Source of the DNA: Clostridium aquiflavi
GTDB taxonomy: Bacteria > Bacillota > Clostridia > Clostridiales > Clostridiaceae
NCBI RefSeq assembly: GCF_031344075.1
Contig: NZ_JAVJAN010000014.1
Location: forward strand, 1-64,000
Direction: 5' to 3'
DNA length: 64,000 nt
Shown: positions 52,443 to 61,014 of the stretch, in pieces
How the letters are laid out: the number at the start of each line of letters is the position of its first letter
Numbering within the stretch: the first letter of the stretch is position 1
Translations under genes and position numbers: made by a program
Notes under the pieces: model-generated
Database searches by the model: none
Seen by the model: the letters and a program-made list of their open reading frames with translations, nothing else
Told to the model about the DNA's origin: nothing

Positions 52443-53891
52443 CTATCCTAATATTCTTATAATTTGATCATCTGTAACAACACTTATAGGCTGCATTGTA
52501 AGTTTTCCTGTATTTAAATCATGTTCAAATATACCAAGCATTACATTCTCTTTTAAATCTTTACTACCAAGCATAAACTTTAAATTTTCAAGTGTTGAAG
52601 GCATTGAGGTATCTTTTGTATTTTTAAGCATAATTGTTTCTCCATGGTCATCCTTTATTGCTAACTCCTCTCCAAACTTAACTAGCTCATTATAATGCAT
52701 TAAGAAAATTGGATGTTTATCATATAATGTATTTTTAAGCTGAATCTTTACTTCTTTTAAAGCTTCTTTATAATTTGTCTTAGCAGATTTTCTTATTTCT
52801 TTTATATCTTCTTTTGAAACTTTTCTCATAACTCCGCCTTCAAATCTTATACGTGGATTATTCTGACCTGGATAAATATAAAATTCAGGTACCTCAAAAA
52901 CTTCAAATATCGTATCTTCTTCCTTAATTTTGTTACTTATTCGATAAGGTCTGTAATTCATCGTCTTATAGATCTTATCTTCACTAAGATTTATGTAAAA
53001 TCCTGTATCAATATAGGTTTTTCTTAAGTCATCTTCTTCACAATAAAAACCAAGCTGCAATAACTTTCCATTTTCACTGTAAAAGCCAAGATTTCTGAGT
53101 TCACTAAGTTTCCATATATAACCGAGCTTTGTAAATATATCAGCACTCTCTTCATCTATAAATTTCTTTTCTTTAATATGCTTATTTAAAACAGTTCTAG
53201 CTTTTACATTAAGATTTTGAATATATCCTAATGAATCCAATGTTTTTTCATAATATATTTCATCCTCTATATCTTTATCTTCCTTAATAATTCTTAAATT
53301 TTCTAAAATATCCCCTATTATTACTGAATGTTCTGGAAGATAATAATTACTGTTTAAAGATTTTATTAGCTCTTTGTTGTATATCTTTATCTGTGATAAT
53401 GTAATAGATGCAAGTCCAACTGAAAGCGTGTCATTTATAAATTTATCTACAATTTCTAAACCTTCAAGCTGTGTTTTCATTTTCTTTATAAATGCACTTA
53501 CATTAACCTTCTTAGGCTTTATTATCTCTTCTTTTTTCTTTTCTTCCTTCTTTTCTATTTTTTCTCTTTTCCTTAAAACATCCTCAGGAATTTCCCCTGT
53601 TTCAAACTTACTGCTATCTTCAAAATATTGATATAAAAGTGCAGTTGCATGTTTGCATGGAATCTGTCTGCTTGGACAGCTACATCTGAAAACAGGTTCA
53701 TTTTCATTAATAAAGTCTACTGATACTATATAATTCTTTTTTCCACTCCCCATACACTCCCCATAAATGAGAGTCTTATCTCCTATAATATGTGTTTTTA
53801 TAATTTGATTTTTGCTTACAAGCTTTTTTGCATTATTAAATGAACTTGCATTATAAGCAGTTGATTCAACATATTCTTTGGTTAATTTCAA
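52443..53891 (-). CDS. SWIM zinc-finger protein (YehQ-like)
   Basis: 482 aa. Near residue 75 is the SWIM finger CSCPSRQIPCKHATALLYQY (CxC...CxH), a zinc fold that binds DNA or protein. A charged Lys/Glu segment follows (residues 110-125), then a long alpha/beta region with no clear enzyme motif. It is the first gene of the five-gene minus-strand operon. SWIM proteins are a regular partner in MoxR/VWA clusters, as YehQ is in E. coli. Confidence 0.83.
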   Translation of the reverse strand: MKLTKEYVESTAYNASSFNNAKKLVSKNQIIKTHIIGDKTLIYGECMGSGKKNYIVSVDFINENEPVFRCSCPSRQIPCKHATALLYQYFEDSSKFETGEIPEDVLRKREKIEKKEEKKKEEIIKPKKVNVSAFIKKMKTQLEGLEIVDKFINDTLSVGLASITLSQIKIYNKELIKSLNSNYYLPEHSVIIGDILENLRIIKEDKDIEDEIYYEKTLDSLGYIQNLNVKARTVLNKHIKEKKFIDEESADIFTKLGYIWKLSELRNLGFYSENGKLLQLGFYCEEDDLRKTYIDTGFYINLSEDKIYKTMNYRPYRISNKIKEEDTIFEVFEVPEFYIYPGQNNPRIRFEGGVMRKVSKEDIKEIRKSAKTNYKEALKEVKIQLKNTLYDKHPIFLMHYNELVKFGEELAIKDDHGETIMLKNTKDTSMPSTLENLKFMLGSKDLKENVMLGIFEHDLNTGKLTMQPISVVTDDQIIRILG

Positions 53892-54106
53892 AATAACGTC
53901 ACCTAACCTTATAACAATTTTTTAGTTTTTATGTAATAAATAGTATTATACAATCAGTTTATCATATTTATGTAATATACTTAATATTTTTATATAAATT
54001 TAATAACATAAAATATATATTATGTTATTAAATTGAAACTAAATTAATTGTATATTATGGTTAATCTAAAGTATAAAAATAAAAAATGCTAAAAATCCAC
54101 GAAAAT
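53892..54106. other. Upstream region of the MoxR/VWA operon
   Basis: AT-rich, about 215 bp, and must hold the operon promoter. AACATAAAATATATATTATGTT-like symmetry near 54005-54027 is the only structure I noted. Confidence 0.35.
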
Positions 54107-54141
54107 GAACTGCTCCCTGTCAAGTAGACAGAGAGCAGTTC
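54107..54141. terminator. Terminator of the J-like gene
   Basis: GAACTGCTCCCTGTC / GACAGAGAGCAGTTC stem (one mismatch) with a 5-nt loop, with T-rich DNA on the minus-strand side. It resembles part of the hairpin at 30687-30788. Confidence 0.75.
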
Positions 54142-54226
54142 AAAATCCAATATTCAGATTTTCATAGTTTTCCTTATACTCCTATTATATTTAATACTTA
54201 AATTTATATATCATCTTAAATAAATA

Positions 54227-54982
54227 TTAAAAAACAAAGTCTTTTAACATATTATTTAATTTTTCAAAAATTCTCAACACAAACTTTAATATATAAGGTA
54301 AGAAGAATGATGCTAATAATACTGAAGTAGCCAAAATCAGTATATTATAATTTATAACTTGTCCTAAATTAACCTGATATAGGTGTATAGCTCCTATTGA
54401 TATAGATCCAACTATTAATACTTTAGATGCTATCCATGAAACTACATTTATGATCTGACATAATAATATTATTATTGATAATACAGCTATTAATGGTAAA
54501 GCTAATATCTTAAATGGTAACATAAACAAATCAAATATTTGCTTAGTATTACTTTTGGGACTTTTTTCAACCATTTTTTGTTTTCTAAGTTTTTCTTCTC
54601 TATTATCATTCCTATTATTTTTCTTATCTTTATTTTCTGAAAATCCTCTTTTACCATCGTCTTTCTTTTTTGTGCTAGTATTTCTAACTTTGCTTTTTGA
54701 TCTATTTCTAGAAACTGAATTTCTATTTTTATTATTAACTTCCAATTCCTTTTCTATTTCTTGCGGCTGCATAATTAGCGTTTCATTTTTATCCATTAGT
54801 GGACTTTCTTCTAACCTATTTAAAGCTTCATATGCCTCATTAAATAACTTCAAAAATTCATTAAGTCGTTTTTCATTAACTACTTCCTTTTTAATTTTTT
54901 CTACTTGCTTTTCATACGCTTCTCTTATTTCTTTTTTTGATGCATTTTTTTCTACACCTAATATTTTATGATAATCCATCAT
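54227..54982 (-). CDS. J-like membrane protein lacking HPD
   Basis: 251 aa. Residues 3-58 follow a J-domain (YHKILGVEKNASKKEIREAY, then FLKLFNEAYEALNRLEE), but the loop that should carry HPD reads KQVEKIKKEVVNEKR, so it should not stimulate Hsp70. A basic, Ser/Lys/Asn-rich linker covers residues 80-145. Three hydrophobic segments follow (about 150-180, 180-205 and 210-235). It could anchor a partner at the membrane. It overlaps the remnant upstream by 4 bp. Confidence 0.82.
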   Translation of the reverse strand: MMDYHKILGVEKNASKKEIREAYEKQVEKIKKEVVNEKRLNEFLKLFNEAYEALNRLEESPLMDKNETLIMQPQEIEKELEVNNKNRNSVSRNRSKSKVRNTSTKKKDDGKRGFSENKDKKNNRNDNREEKLRKQKMVEKSPKSNTKQIFDLFMLPFKILALPLIAVLSIIILLCQIINVVSWIASKVLIVGSISIGAIHLYQVNLGQVINYNILILATSVLLASFFLPYILKFVLRIFEKLNNMLKDFVF

Positions 54983-55253
54983 TTATCATCTCCATTTAAA
55001 TATGCTATTCCTGCTACCAGTGCTGCTTCTATCCCCTTTAATCCATTTGTATTTGGTACAATAATACTTTTTACATTTTTAATAATGTTACTGCTTACCT
55101 CAATTTTACATTTTTCAGGAACTCCACCTAAAACCTCTCTAGTCTTAGCTCCTCCATAAGCTATTGCAATTGGTTCTGTGCATCCCATTGCTGGAACTAG
55201 TTCTTCCTTCAATATTTGAACATAAGCATTATAGATTCTATCATTTTTTTCAT
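54979..55253 (-). pseudogene. Remnant of a CyuA/UPF0597 cysteine desulfidase-like gene
   Basis: The readable part is 77 codons with VPAMGCTEPIAIAYGGAKTR and NTNGLKGIEAALVAGIAYLN, matching only the N-terminal fifth of the UPF0597 (YhaM/CyuA) family, whose members are about 430 aa. The natural ATG at 55253 is followed by a run of seven A, and an eighth A would restore the frame (NDRIYNAYVQILKEEL). So there is both a frameshift and a large 3' deletion. The remnant stops inside the J-like gene start. Confidence 0.8.
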
Positions 55254-55362
55254 ACTAAATTACTCCCTTACATAGCATTTACCAGTTTGTAAGTAGTTTA
55301 TTTAAATTTTCACCTTATTATTACTTAAAATATTATACTGAAAATTAAAGTTAATTTAAAGT

Positions 55363-55464
55363 ACTATCGTTCATCAAGAAACGTTTAGAGATTTTAAAAG
55401 TAGTGGATTTAATATAGACGATACTAGGGATAATTGGCTAAATAAAAATAAAAGAGTTGTATAA
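55363..55464 (+). pseudogene. Possible C-terminal gene remnant
   Basis: Thirty-three open codons ending in TAA read TIVHQETFRDFKSSGFNIDD and on to NWLNKNKRVV. The composition is protein-like and less AT-rich than the flanks. There is no start codon and a stop lies just upstream. The family is not recognised. It is next to the CyuA remnant, so this spot may be a deletion scar. Confidence 0.35.
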
Positions 55465-55489
55465 AAACATAATTTTACACAACTCTTTT
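55450..55489. terminator. Terminator of the flavin oxidoreductase gene
   Basis: AAAAGAGTTGT / ACAACTCTTTT stem enclosing an A/T-rich loop that can pair further, directly after the gene end. Confidence 0.85.
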
Positions 55490-55493
55490 ATAA

Positions 55494-57500
55494 TTATATA
55501 CTTCTTGCTACTTCATATGCATCCCATATAGCATACATGATATTCTTTACTTGTTTTGCATCTCCTAATATATATAAATCTTCTATTTCCATTTTCAACT
55601 CATCATATAAATTTTTATTTGATCTATATCCTATAGACATTATTACTGTATCTGCCTCTAATATTTCTTCTATACCATCACTGTTTTTAACTATTGCTCC
55701 CTCATCATTAGCTGCTGCTATAGATGTTGATGTTATTATTTTAACATTTTCATATTTTAATAAATTTTTAAGCATATCATAGTTCATAAACGGTAAATTG
55801 TGAGGTCCTCCTAAAATTTCCTTACTTGCCTCTACAATTGTTACTTCTCTTCCTTTTTGAGCTAACCATAACGCAGTTTCGCATCCAACTAAACCAGCTC
55901 CAACTACAACTACCTTTTGCCCTGCTGATTCTGGATTTAATAAAATTTTATCAGCTGTTACAACCTTCCCATTATCAAATCCTGGAAGATTTAACATTAT
56001 AGGATTTGAACCTGTAGCTACCACAACTACATCGAACTTGCTTTCTTTAATTTTTTCAGCAGTCATCTCAGATTCCATAAATACCTTAACCCCTGCATCT
56101 TTAACTGCTTTTGTATACCAATTAACTAAATGATAATCATCTTTTTTGAAGTTTGGTGCTCCCCCTGGTATTATATTTCCGCCTAGTTTATTTGATTTTT
56201 CGTGTAGTTCTACTTCATGCCCTCTAAGAGCACTAACTCTTGCAAATTCAAGCCCTGAAATACCCCCACCTATTACTAATACTTTCTTAGCTTCATCAGC
56301 TTTACTTATTCCATAAGTAGCTTCTCTTCCGCAGGCTGGATTTACTGCACAAGATAATCCTGATGCCTTTTCTATTCTTCCCATACAACCTTCATGACAG
56401 GATAAGCATGGTCTTACATCATCAATTTTTCCAACCCTAATTTTTTTAGGTAAATATGGATCTGCAAGTAAAGGTCTTCCTAATCCTATTATGTCAGCTT
56501 CACCATTTTCTAATGAAGTTAAAGCTATATCCGGGTTATCCATTCTACCTGCTAATATTACTGGTACGTCTACAACTTCTTTTACCATCTTTCCAAATGA
56601 TCTATACATACCATCTTCAAAATACATTGGTGGATGATTCCAGTACCAAGAATCATATGTTCCTACATCTACATTTAATGCATCATATCCAGCTTCAACT
56701 AATATTTTAGCTGCCTGCAATCCTTCTTCATAATCACGACCCACTTCCACAAATTCTTCTCCTGGAAGTGCACCTTCTCTTAGTCCCTTCATCATACTTT
56801 TTAATGAATATCTTAAAGAAACTGGAAAATCTTCTCCACAAACTGCTTTTATAGATTTAACTATTTCCGTTGCAAATCTTAATCTATTCTCTAAGCTTCC
56901 ACCAAATTCATCAGTACGCTTATTATAAAAAGATATTGCAAACTGGTCTAATAAATACCCTTCATGAACTGCATGTATTTCTACACCATCAAAACCTGAT
57001 TTTTTTGCTATTGCTGCAGACATTGCAAATTTTTGTATGTAGGTTTTAACTTCTTCAGTTGCTAACTCTCTATGTTTTATATTTGCATCCCATCTATTTT
57101 CTTGTGCTGATGGTGCTACACATTTACCTTTCAAGAAACTTGGTATTCCTGAACGTCCTAATCCTGCAGTTAACTGCAAAAATATCTTAGCTCCATATGC
57201 ATGAACTCTTTCTGTTAATATTTTTCCACTTTGTACAAAGTGTAGTGGACTCTTTGTAACACAAGGTATGCTTGGATTTTGTAAAGGCTCTATATCATTT
57301 TCCACATTACAAATACCAGTAATTATAAGTCCAGTTCCACCCTTTGCTCTTTCTACGTAATAATCAATTCCAGCTTTATTAAATGCTCCTTGTTCACTAG
57401 TAAATCCAACTGGTCCCATTGGTGCCATTGAATAACGATTTGGTATTTCTACTTTACCTATTTTAATAGGTTCAAATAATTTACTATACTTTTTGTTCAT
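55494..57500 (-). CDS. NADH:flavin oxidoreductase / 2-enoate reductase type
   Basis: About 668 aa from the ATG at 57500 (GGAGG upstream). The N-terminal barrel of the Old Yellow Enzyme family has LFEPIKIGKVEIPNRYSMAP, KKSGFDGVEIHAVHEGYLLD and a 4Fe-4S motif CLSCHEGCMGRIE...CAVNPACGRE. The C-terminal half has FAD binding (VLVIGGGISGLEFARVSALR) and NAD binding (VVVVGAGLVGCETALWLAQ). This architecture is shared by 2-enoate reductases, 2,4-dienoyl-CoA reductase and BaiCD-type steroid enzymes. It is divergent from a TetR gene. Confidence 0.9.
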   Translation of the reverse strand: MNKKYSKLFEPIKIGKVEIPNRYSMAPMGPVGFTSEQGAFNKAGIDYYVERAKGGTGLIITGICNVENDIEPLQNPSIPCVTKSPLHFVQSGKILTERVHAYGAKIFLQLTAGLGRSGIPSFLKGKCVAPSAQENRWDANIKHRELATEEVKTYIQKFAMSAAIAKKSGFDGVEIHAVHEGYLLDQFAISFYNKRTDEFGGSLENRLRFATEIVKSIKAVCGEDFPVSLRYSLKSMMKGLREGALPGEEFVEVGRDYEEGLQAAKILVEAGYDALNVDVGTYDSWYWNHPPMYFEDGMYRSFGKMVKEVVDVPVILAGRMDNPDIALTSLENGEADIIGLGRPLLADPYLPKKIRVGKIDDVRPCLSCHEGCMGRIEKASGLSCAVNPACGREATYGISKADEAKKVLVIGGGISGLEFARVSALRGHEVELHEKSNKLGGNIIPGGAPNFKKDDYHLVNWYTKAVKDAGVKVFMESEMTAEKIKESKFDVVVVATGSNPIMLNLPGFDNGKVVTADKILLNPESAGQKVVVVGAGLVGCETALWLAQKGREVTIVEASKEILGGPHNLPFMNYDMLKNLLKYENVKIITSTSIAAANDEGAIVKNSDGIEEILEADTVIMSIGYRSNKNLYDELKMEIEDLYILGDAKQVKNIMYAIWDAYEVARSI

Positions 57501-57536
57501 GTAATACTTCCTCCATTTGCTTACTATTCTATATAC

Positions 57537-57571
57537 TTCATTGAATATATTCATCGAATATATTCAATGAA
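57537..57571. promoter_or_regulatory. 35-bp perfect palindrome, likely TetR operator
   Basis: TTCATTGAATATATTC and GAATATATTCAATGAA are exact inverted copies separated by ATC. Each half contains the palindrome GAATATATTC. The site lies 37-71 bp upstream of the flavoenzyme start, where a repressor would block transcription. Confidence 0.8.
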
Positions 57572-57574
57572 TAT

Positions 57575-57919
57575 ATTTTAACATTATCACATTGATAATT
57601 TATTGTCAATATTTTGATTCGTAATTTTCTAAACTCATTTCACTGATAATATAATGAAATTTATTATATAGATCTTTATTTGTTTAAAAAAAAATTCAAT
57701 TATAAAATATATCCCATTTTAGCTTTACTATGATATACTATGAAATGCATGAGATTAGATAATAATAGTCAAGTAAAATATATATGCTTCGCATCGAAAG
57801 ATGCTAAACGGAATAATAAAATAGGACTAATGAAAAGATAATGCTATATAATGTTCGTTAGAATGATATTAAGTTTTCTATGAAATTTTATAACTACATC
57901 ATACAAGGAGGGATTTTAT
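57575..57919. other. Divergent region between flavoenzyme and TetR genes
   Basis: AT-rich, about 345 bp. It holds TTGATAATTTATTGTCAA (57592-57609), with inverted TTGA/TCAA ends, and a GCATCGAAAGATGC hairpin near 57791-57804. No known RNA class fits. TetR starts at a TTG after AGGAGGG. Confidence 0.4.
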
Positions 57920-58528
57920 TTGGATACGAAATTAACCAACAGGCAATATCAAGCTCTTAAAACTAAAGAAAATATACTTCATTGTGCATTACAATTAGTT
58001 AAAGAAATAGGCTTTGAAAAAGTTACTATATCCTCTATTTGCAAAAAGGCCAATGTATCAATCGGTTCCTTTTACCACTATTTTAAATCACTAGATTTTA
58101 TAATAATTGAAACTTATAAATACTTCGATGAAATACTTACAAATTTAGACGAACAAGGGCATTTTAATGGAAATACTATAAATAGAATTATGCTAATTGT
58201 AAAAGAACAGCTAAGATATGCAGAAATTGAAGGAGTTGAAATTGTTACACAATTTTACAAAAGCCAAATTACAGTTGGAAATGAATATTTTTTATCCTTT
58301 GATAGACATCTATCAAAACTAATTTTAGATGCTGCAAAAGATGGTCAAAAATTAGGCATTTTAGACACTACCATTGATGCCTTAGAAATTACAAATGATA
58401 TATTAACTATTTCTAGAGGTGTAATTTATGATTGGTGCTTAAAACATGGAAATTTCAACTTAATAGAGAAGGGTTGCAAACTAACTAAAGTTTATTTAGA
58501 TTCCTATTTAGTTAATAGTTGTCCTTAG
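57920..58528 (+). CDS. TetR-family transcriptional regulator
   Basis: 202 aa, with a TTG start at 57920 placed after AAGGAGGG. The N-terminal helix-turn-helix is LKTKENILHCALQLVKEIGF, then KVTISSICKKANVSIGSFYH (ending YFKS). The rest is the all-helical ligand domain. It is divergent from the flavoenzyme, and the 35-bp palindrome between them is the likely binding site. The ligand may be an enoate or a related substrate of the neighbour, which is inference. Confidence 0.9.
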   Translation: MDTKLTNRQYQALKTKENILHCALQLVKEIGFEKVTISSICKKANVSIGSFYHYFKSLDFIIIETYKYFDEILTNLDEQGHFNGNTINRIMLIVKEQLRYAEIEGVEIVTQFYKSQITVGNEYFLSFDRHLSKLILDAAKDGQKLGILDTTIDALEITNDILTISRGVIYDWCLKHGNFNLIEKGCKLTKVYLDSYLVNSCP

Positions 58529-58639
58529 ATTTTGAATTTATAATACCAATTATTATTGCAATTAAATTATTTAATCTTTTCGAAGATAAAAGTATAATTT
58601 TTCCAGTGTTTTTCAAATGTATTCTTGATTATTAATCAT

Positions 58640-58709
58640 AAAAAACCACCTTTTCTTAGTAAATTTATTTGTTGCAAATAAATTTCACACTAGAATTGGT
58701 GGTTTTTTT
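58640..58709 (+). terminator. Terminator of the TetR gene
   Basis: Outer stem AAAAACCACC / GGTGGTTTTT with an inner TAAATTTATTTG / CAAATAAATTT stem, then a T7 run. Confidence 0.85.
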
Positions 58710-58753
58710 ATTATTTTCAGATTAATTTTTTTCTTAGAATGAATTTTGGAAAT

Positions 58754-58777
58754 TATCTAGTTATTAGTTGTCCGTAG
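58754..58777 (+). repeat. Partial duplicate of the TetR 3' end
   Basis: TATCTAGTTATTAGTTGTCC plus GTAG matches 58505-58528 (end of the TetR gene) at 21 of 24 positions. The peptide would read YLVISCP and a stop, as in the gene. Likely a trace of a small duplication or of a lost paralogue. Confidence 0.5.
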
Positions 58778-58874
58778 CCTCCATAATCTACATCTATTCT
58801 TATATCAATTTTTCTAAATTAATCACCAATTCACTAATAACTCTAACATACCTACGAATAATTACATTTAGTGT

Positions 58875-59927
58875 TTACTTTGTACTGTTTATGTACTCCC
58901 TGTAAGTTAAATGAACTGTAAATCCTGTATCGTCAAATTTATAGCTTGTATTTTCAAGAGGAGGATTGCCAGATGCTAAATTTATTCCAATAGAATAAAG
59001 AGCTTCAGCAAGATCGTGAGGATCTAAAGCAACAGTACCTGTCATAAAACCTTTTTGTATTAAATCTTTGGCAGCTGGCATTCCATCAATACCTAAAACT
59101 GGAATTGTTTCTGATTTATTTCCTTTATTATATCCATACTTCTGTAAAGCCTCAACAGCACCTACTGCCATAGCATCATTATTAGAAATTATAGCTTCAA
59201 TTTTATTACCATATTTAAGAAACAGAGCTTCAATAGAACTTTTAGCGCAATCTTGCATCCATTCACAGTTAGAGGATGTAATCTCTTCTGTTTTTATTCC
59301 AGCCTCTTTAAGTGCTAAAATAGAGTATTTTGTTCTTAAATATGTTAACGGGCTACCAATTCTGCCTTTTAACATAACATACTGCAATACATCATCATGA
59401 TTTTTATCTATGAACTCTTTATTAGAATTCCATTCATTAACAAGTATTTTTCCTTCCATAGTACCCGATTGCTCAAAATCTGCTCCAATAACAACAAATC
59501 GCTTATACGGTTTAATAAAGTTTATTATTTCTTCAGTGGGGTCTGGATTTAAAATTAAAGGAATATTTTTTCTCATGATTTTAATTAAAGTACTTTTTAC
59601 ATCGTCTAAGTTATGAGTAATTAAATTTATAATAAAAAGGTCATATTCTTCTGTAAGGGCTTTTTCTATACTTTCATTTTGTAAACTTTGATTATCTTTT
59701 GCATCAAAGAATGTAAATTTAACTTTATCTTTATTTTCTTTTTCAATACGTTCCAAATTTTGTTTAAGTAAAGAAACATACATAGCATTAGAATTGTCTA
59801 AGAATACACCTATCTTAACTGGAGTTTCTTTACTAAAATTTGAATTAGCAAATACATTATTTTTCAAAACTCCTATTAGGATAATTGGAATCATAATAAA
59901 TATTAATATTTTTTTTAAAATGCTCAT
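58875..59927 (-). CDS. Galactose/glucose-type periplasmic binding protein
   Basis: 350 aa. The N-terminus is a signal or anchor (ILKKILIFIMIPIILIGVL) with no lipobox Cys. The mature part is a periplasmic-binding-protein fold of the MglB class: VKIGVFLDNSNAMYVSLLKQ, DLFIINLITHN, GADFEQSGTMEGKILVNEW, EAIISNNDAMAVGAVEALQK and VLGIDGMPAAKDLIQKGFM. No ABC permease or ATPase is adjacent, so it may work with a distant transporter or a sensor kinase or chemoreceptor. The substrate is inferred from family only. Confidence 0.87.
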   Translation of the reverse strand: MSILKKILIFIMIPIILIGVLKNNVFANSNFSKETPVKIGVFLDNSNAMYVSLLKQNLERIEKENKDKVKFTFFDAKDNQSLQNESIEKALTEEYDLFIINLITHNLDDVKSTLIKIMRKNIPLILNPDPTEEIINFIKPYKRFVVIGADFEQSGTMEGKILVNEWNSNKEFIDKNHDDVLQYVMLKGRIGSPLTYLRTKYSILALKEAGIKTEEITSSNCEWMQDCAKSSIEALFLKYGNKIEAIISNNDAMAVGAVEALQKYGYNKGNKSETIPVLGIDGMPAAKDLIQKGFMTGTVALDPHDLAEALYSIGINLASGNPPLENTSYKFDDTGFTVHLTYREYINSTK

Positions 59928-60133
59928 TTAAATCCTCCAAGATATCTCTTTAATTATAATAATTAATTTTAGCATTTGTATTAATAATAAAAAATATTCT
60001 AATTCAATATACTTTTCCTTAATTATATTTTCATTACATGATTTACCTTCTACAATACATTTTATATTAAACATATTGCTTTATTTAATTGCATTAATCA
60101 ATTCATCTAATCTTCTTTTGATTTATCCATTTA
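59928..60133. other. Divergent intergenic region
   Basis: AT-rich DNA upstream of the binding-protein gene. It holds its promoter, but I did not pick out boxes. Confidence 0.35.
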
Positions 60134-60189
60134 TGGACACTTTCTTTTTTAACTAAAAAAATTTTACTTAGTTCGACTTAAAGTGTCCA
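60134..60189. repeat. 56-bp inverted-repeat element
   Basis: TGGACACTTT (60134-60143) faces AAAGTGTCCA (60180-60189), with an inner AACTAA/TTAGTT pair. The TGGACACTTT ends look like insertion-sequence terminal repeats, so it may be a tiny MITE. It lies upstream of the spore cluster. Confidence 0.5.
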
Positions 60190-60271
60190 CTATTTTATAC
60201 TAACACCAGTATAAAATTTACTTTAAGTCAAATAATAACTGTATATTATTAAGATTAGGAGGTAAAGAAAA

Positions 60272-61000
60272 TTGAATGAAGGATTAGTAGTTTTTGTGCG
60301 TTCTATTATCGGATTTTTTTCCTTACTTATTTTTGCTAAAATATTAGGTAAACAACAAATAAGTCAATTAAGTTTTTTCGATTATGTCCTTGGAATAACA
60401 ATTGGATCTATTGCTGCAACTCTTACAACAGACTTATCTAGTAGAGCTTGGCCTCATTTTATAGGTCTTTTTGTTTGGGCTCTACTAGGATATACAATGG
60501 AATATATTACATTAAAATGGAGATATGCTTCAAAATACATAGATGGAGAACCTACAATTATAATTATGAATGGTAAAATAATGGAGAATGCATTACGCAA
60601 AATGAAATACAAAGTCTCTGATATCATGGCACTATTAAGAAATAAAGATGTTTTTGATTTGTCACAAGTGGATTTTGCAATTATTGAACCAAATGGACAA
60701 TTATCTGTACTTAAAAAACCACAATATGAACCTCTAACACCTAAAGATATGAATATTACTAAAGCGCCAACAGGCATAAGTACAGAACTTATTTACGATG
60801 GAATACTTATACATCAAAATTTAAAACAACTTAATAAAACTGAAAAATGGCTTATGGATCAGCTAAAAATGTACCAAATCAAGGATGTTTCAGAGGTATT
60901 TCTTGCAACACTGACTCCTTCTGGTTCCTTGTATATAGATAAATATGATGATCACACTGTAAAAATAACTGATGTTGGTGATTATAAGGGCCCATATTAA
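60272..61000 (+). CDS. DUF421 (YetF/YcaP-like) membrane protein
   Basis: 242 aa, TTG start after AGGAGG. Three N-terminal membrane helices (IGFFSLLIFAKILGKQQISQ, VLGITIGSIAATLT and FIGLFVWALLGYTM) lead to a soluble domain. It has the DUF421 features GKIMENALRKMKY and FAIIEPNGQLSVLKKPQYEP. In spore formers this type is often encoded with spoVA genes and is reported to be in the spore inner membrane. It starts the plus-strand spore cluster. Confidence 0.9.
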   Translation: MNEGLVVFVRSIIGFFSLLIFAKILGKQQISQLSFFDYVLGITIGSIAATLTTDLSSRAWPHFIGLFVWALLGYTMEYITLKWRYASKYIDGEPTIIIMNGKIMENALRKMKYKVSDIMALLRNKDVFDLSQVDFAIIEPNGQLSVLKKPQYEPLTPKDMNITKAPTGISTELIYDGILIHQNLKQLNKTEKWLMDQLKMYQIKDVSEVFLATLTPSGSLYIDKYDDHTVKITDVGDYKGPY

Positions 61001-61014
61001 GGAGGAAAACTATC

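Larger units (their letters stand above)
58529..58874. other. Region between TetR and sugar-binding protein genes
   Basis: Contains the terminator at 58640-58709 and a 24-bp near copy (58754-58777) of the last codons of the TetR gene (21 of 24 bases). Otherwise empty. Confidence 0.45.

Noticed and set aside
54555..54971. 138-codon plus-strand frame opposite the J-like gene
   Set aside because: Ser/Leu/Phe-rich antisense of a Lys/Asn/Glu-rich gene. A composition artefact.
57780..57870. Possible riboswitch (GCATCGAAAGATGC hairpin followed by CTAAACGG)
   Set aside because: It has a GAAA-capped hairpin, but the rest does not match c-di-GMP or other classes I can recall, and the nearby gene gives no support.
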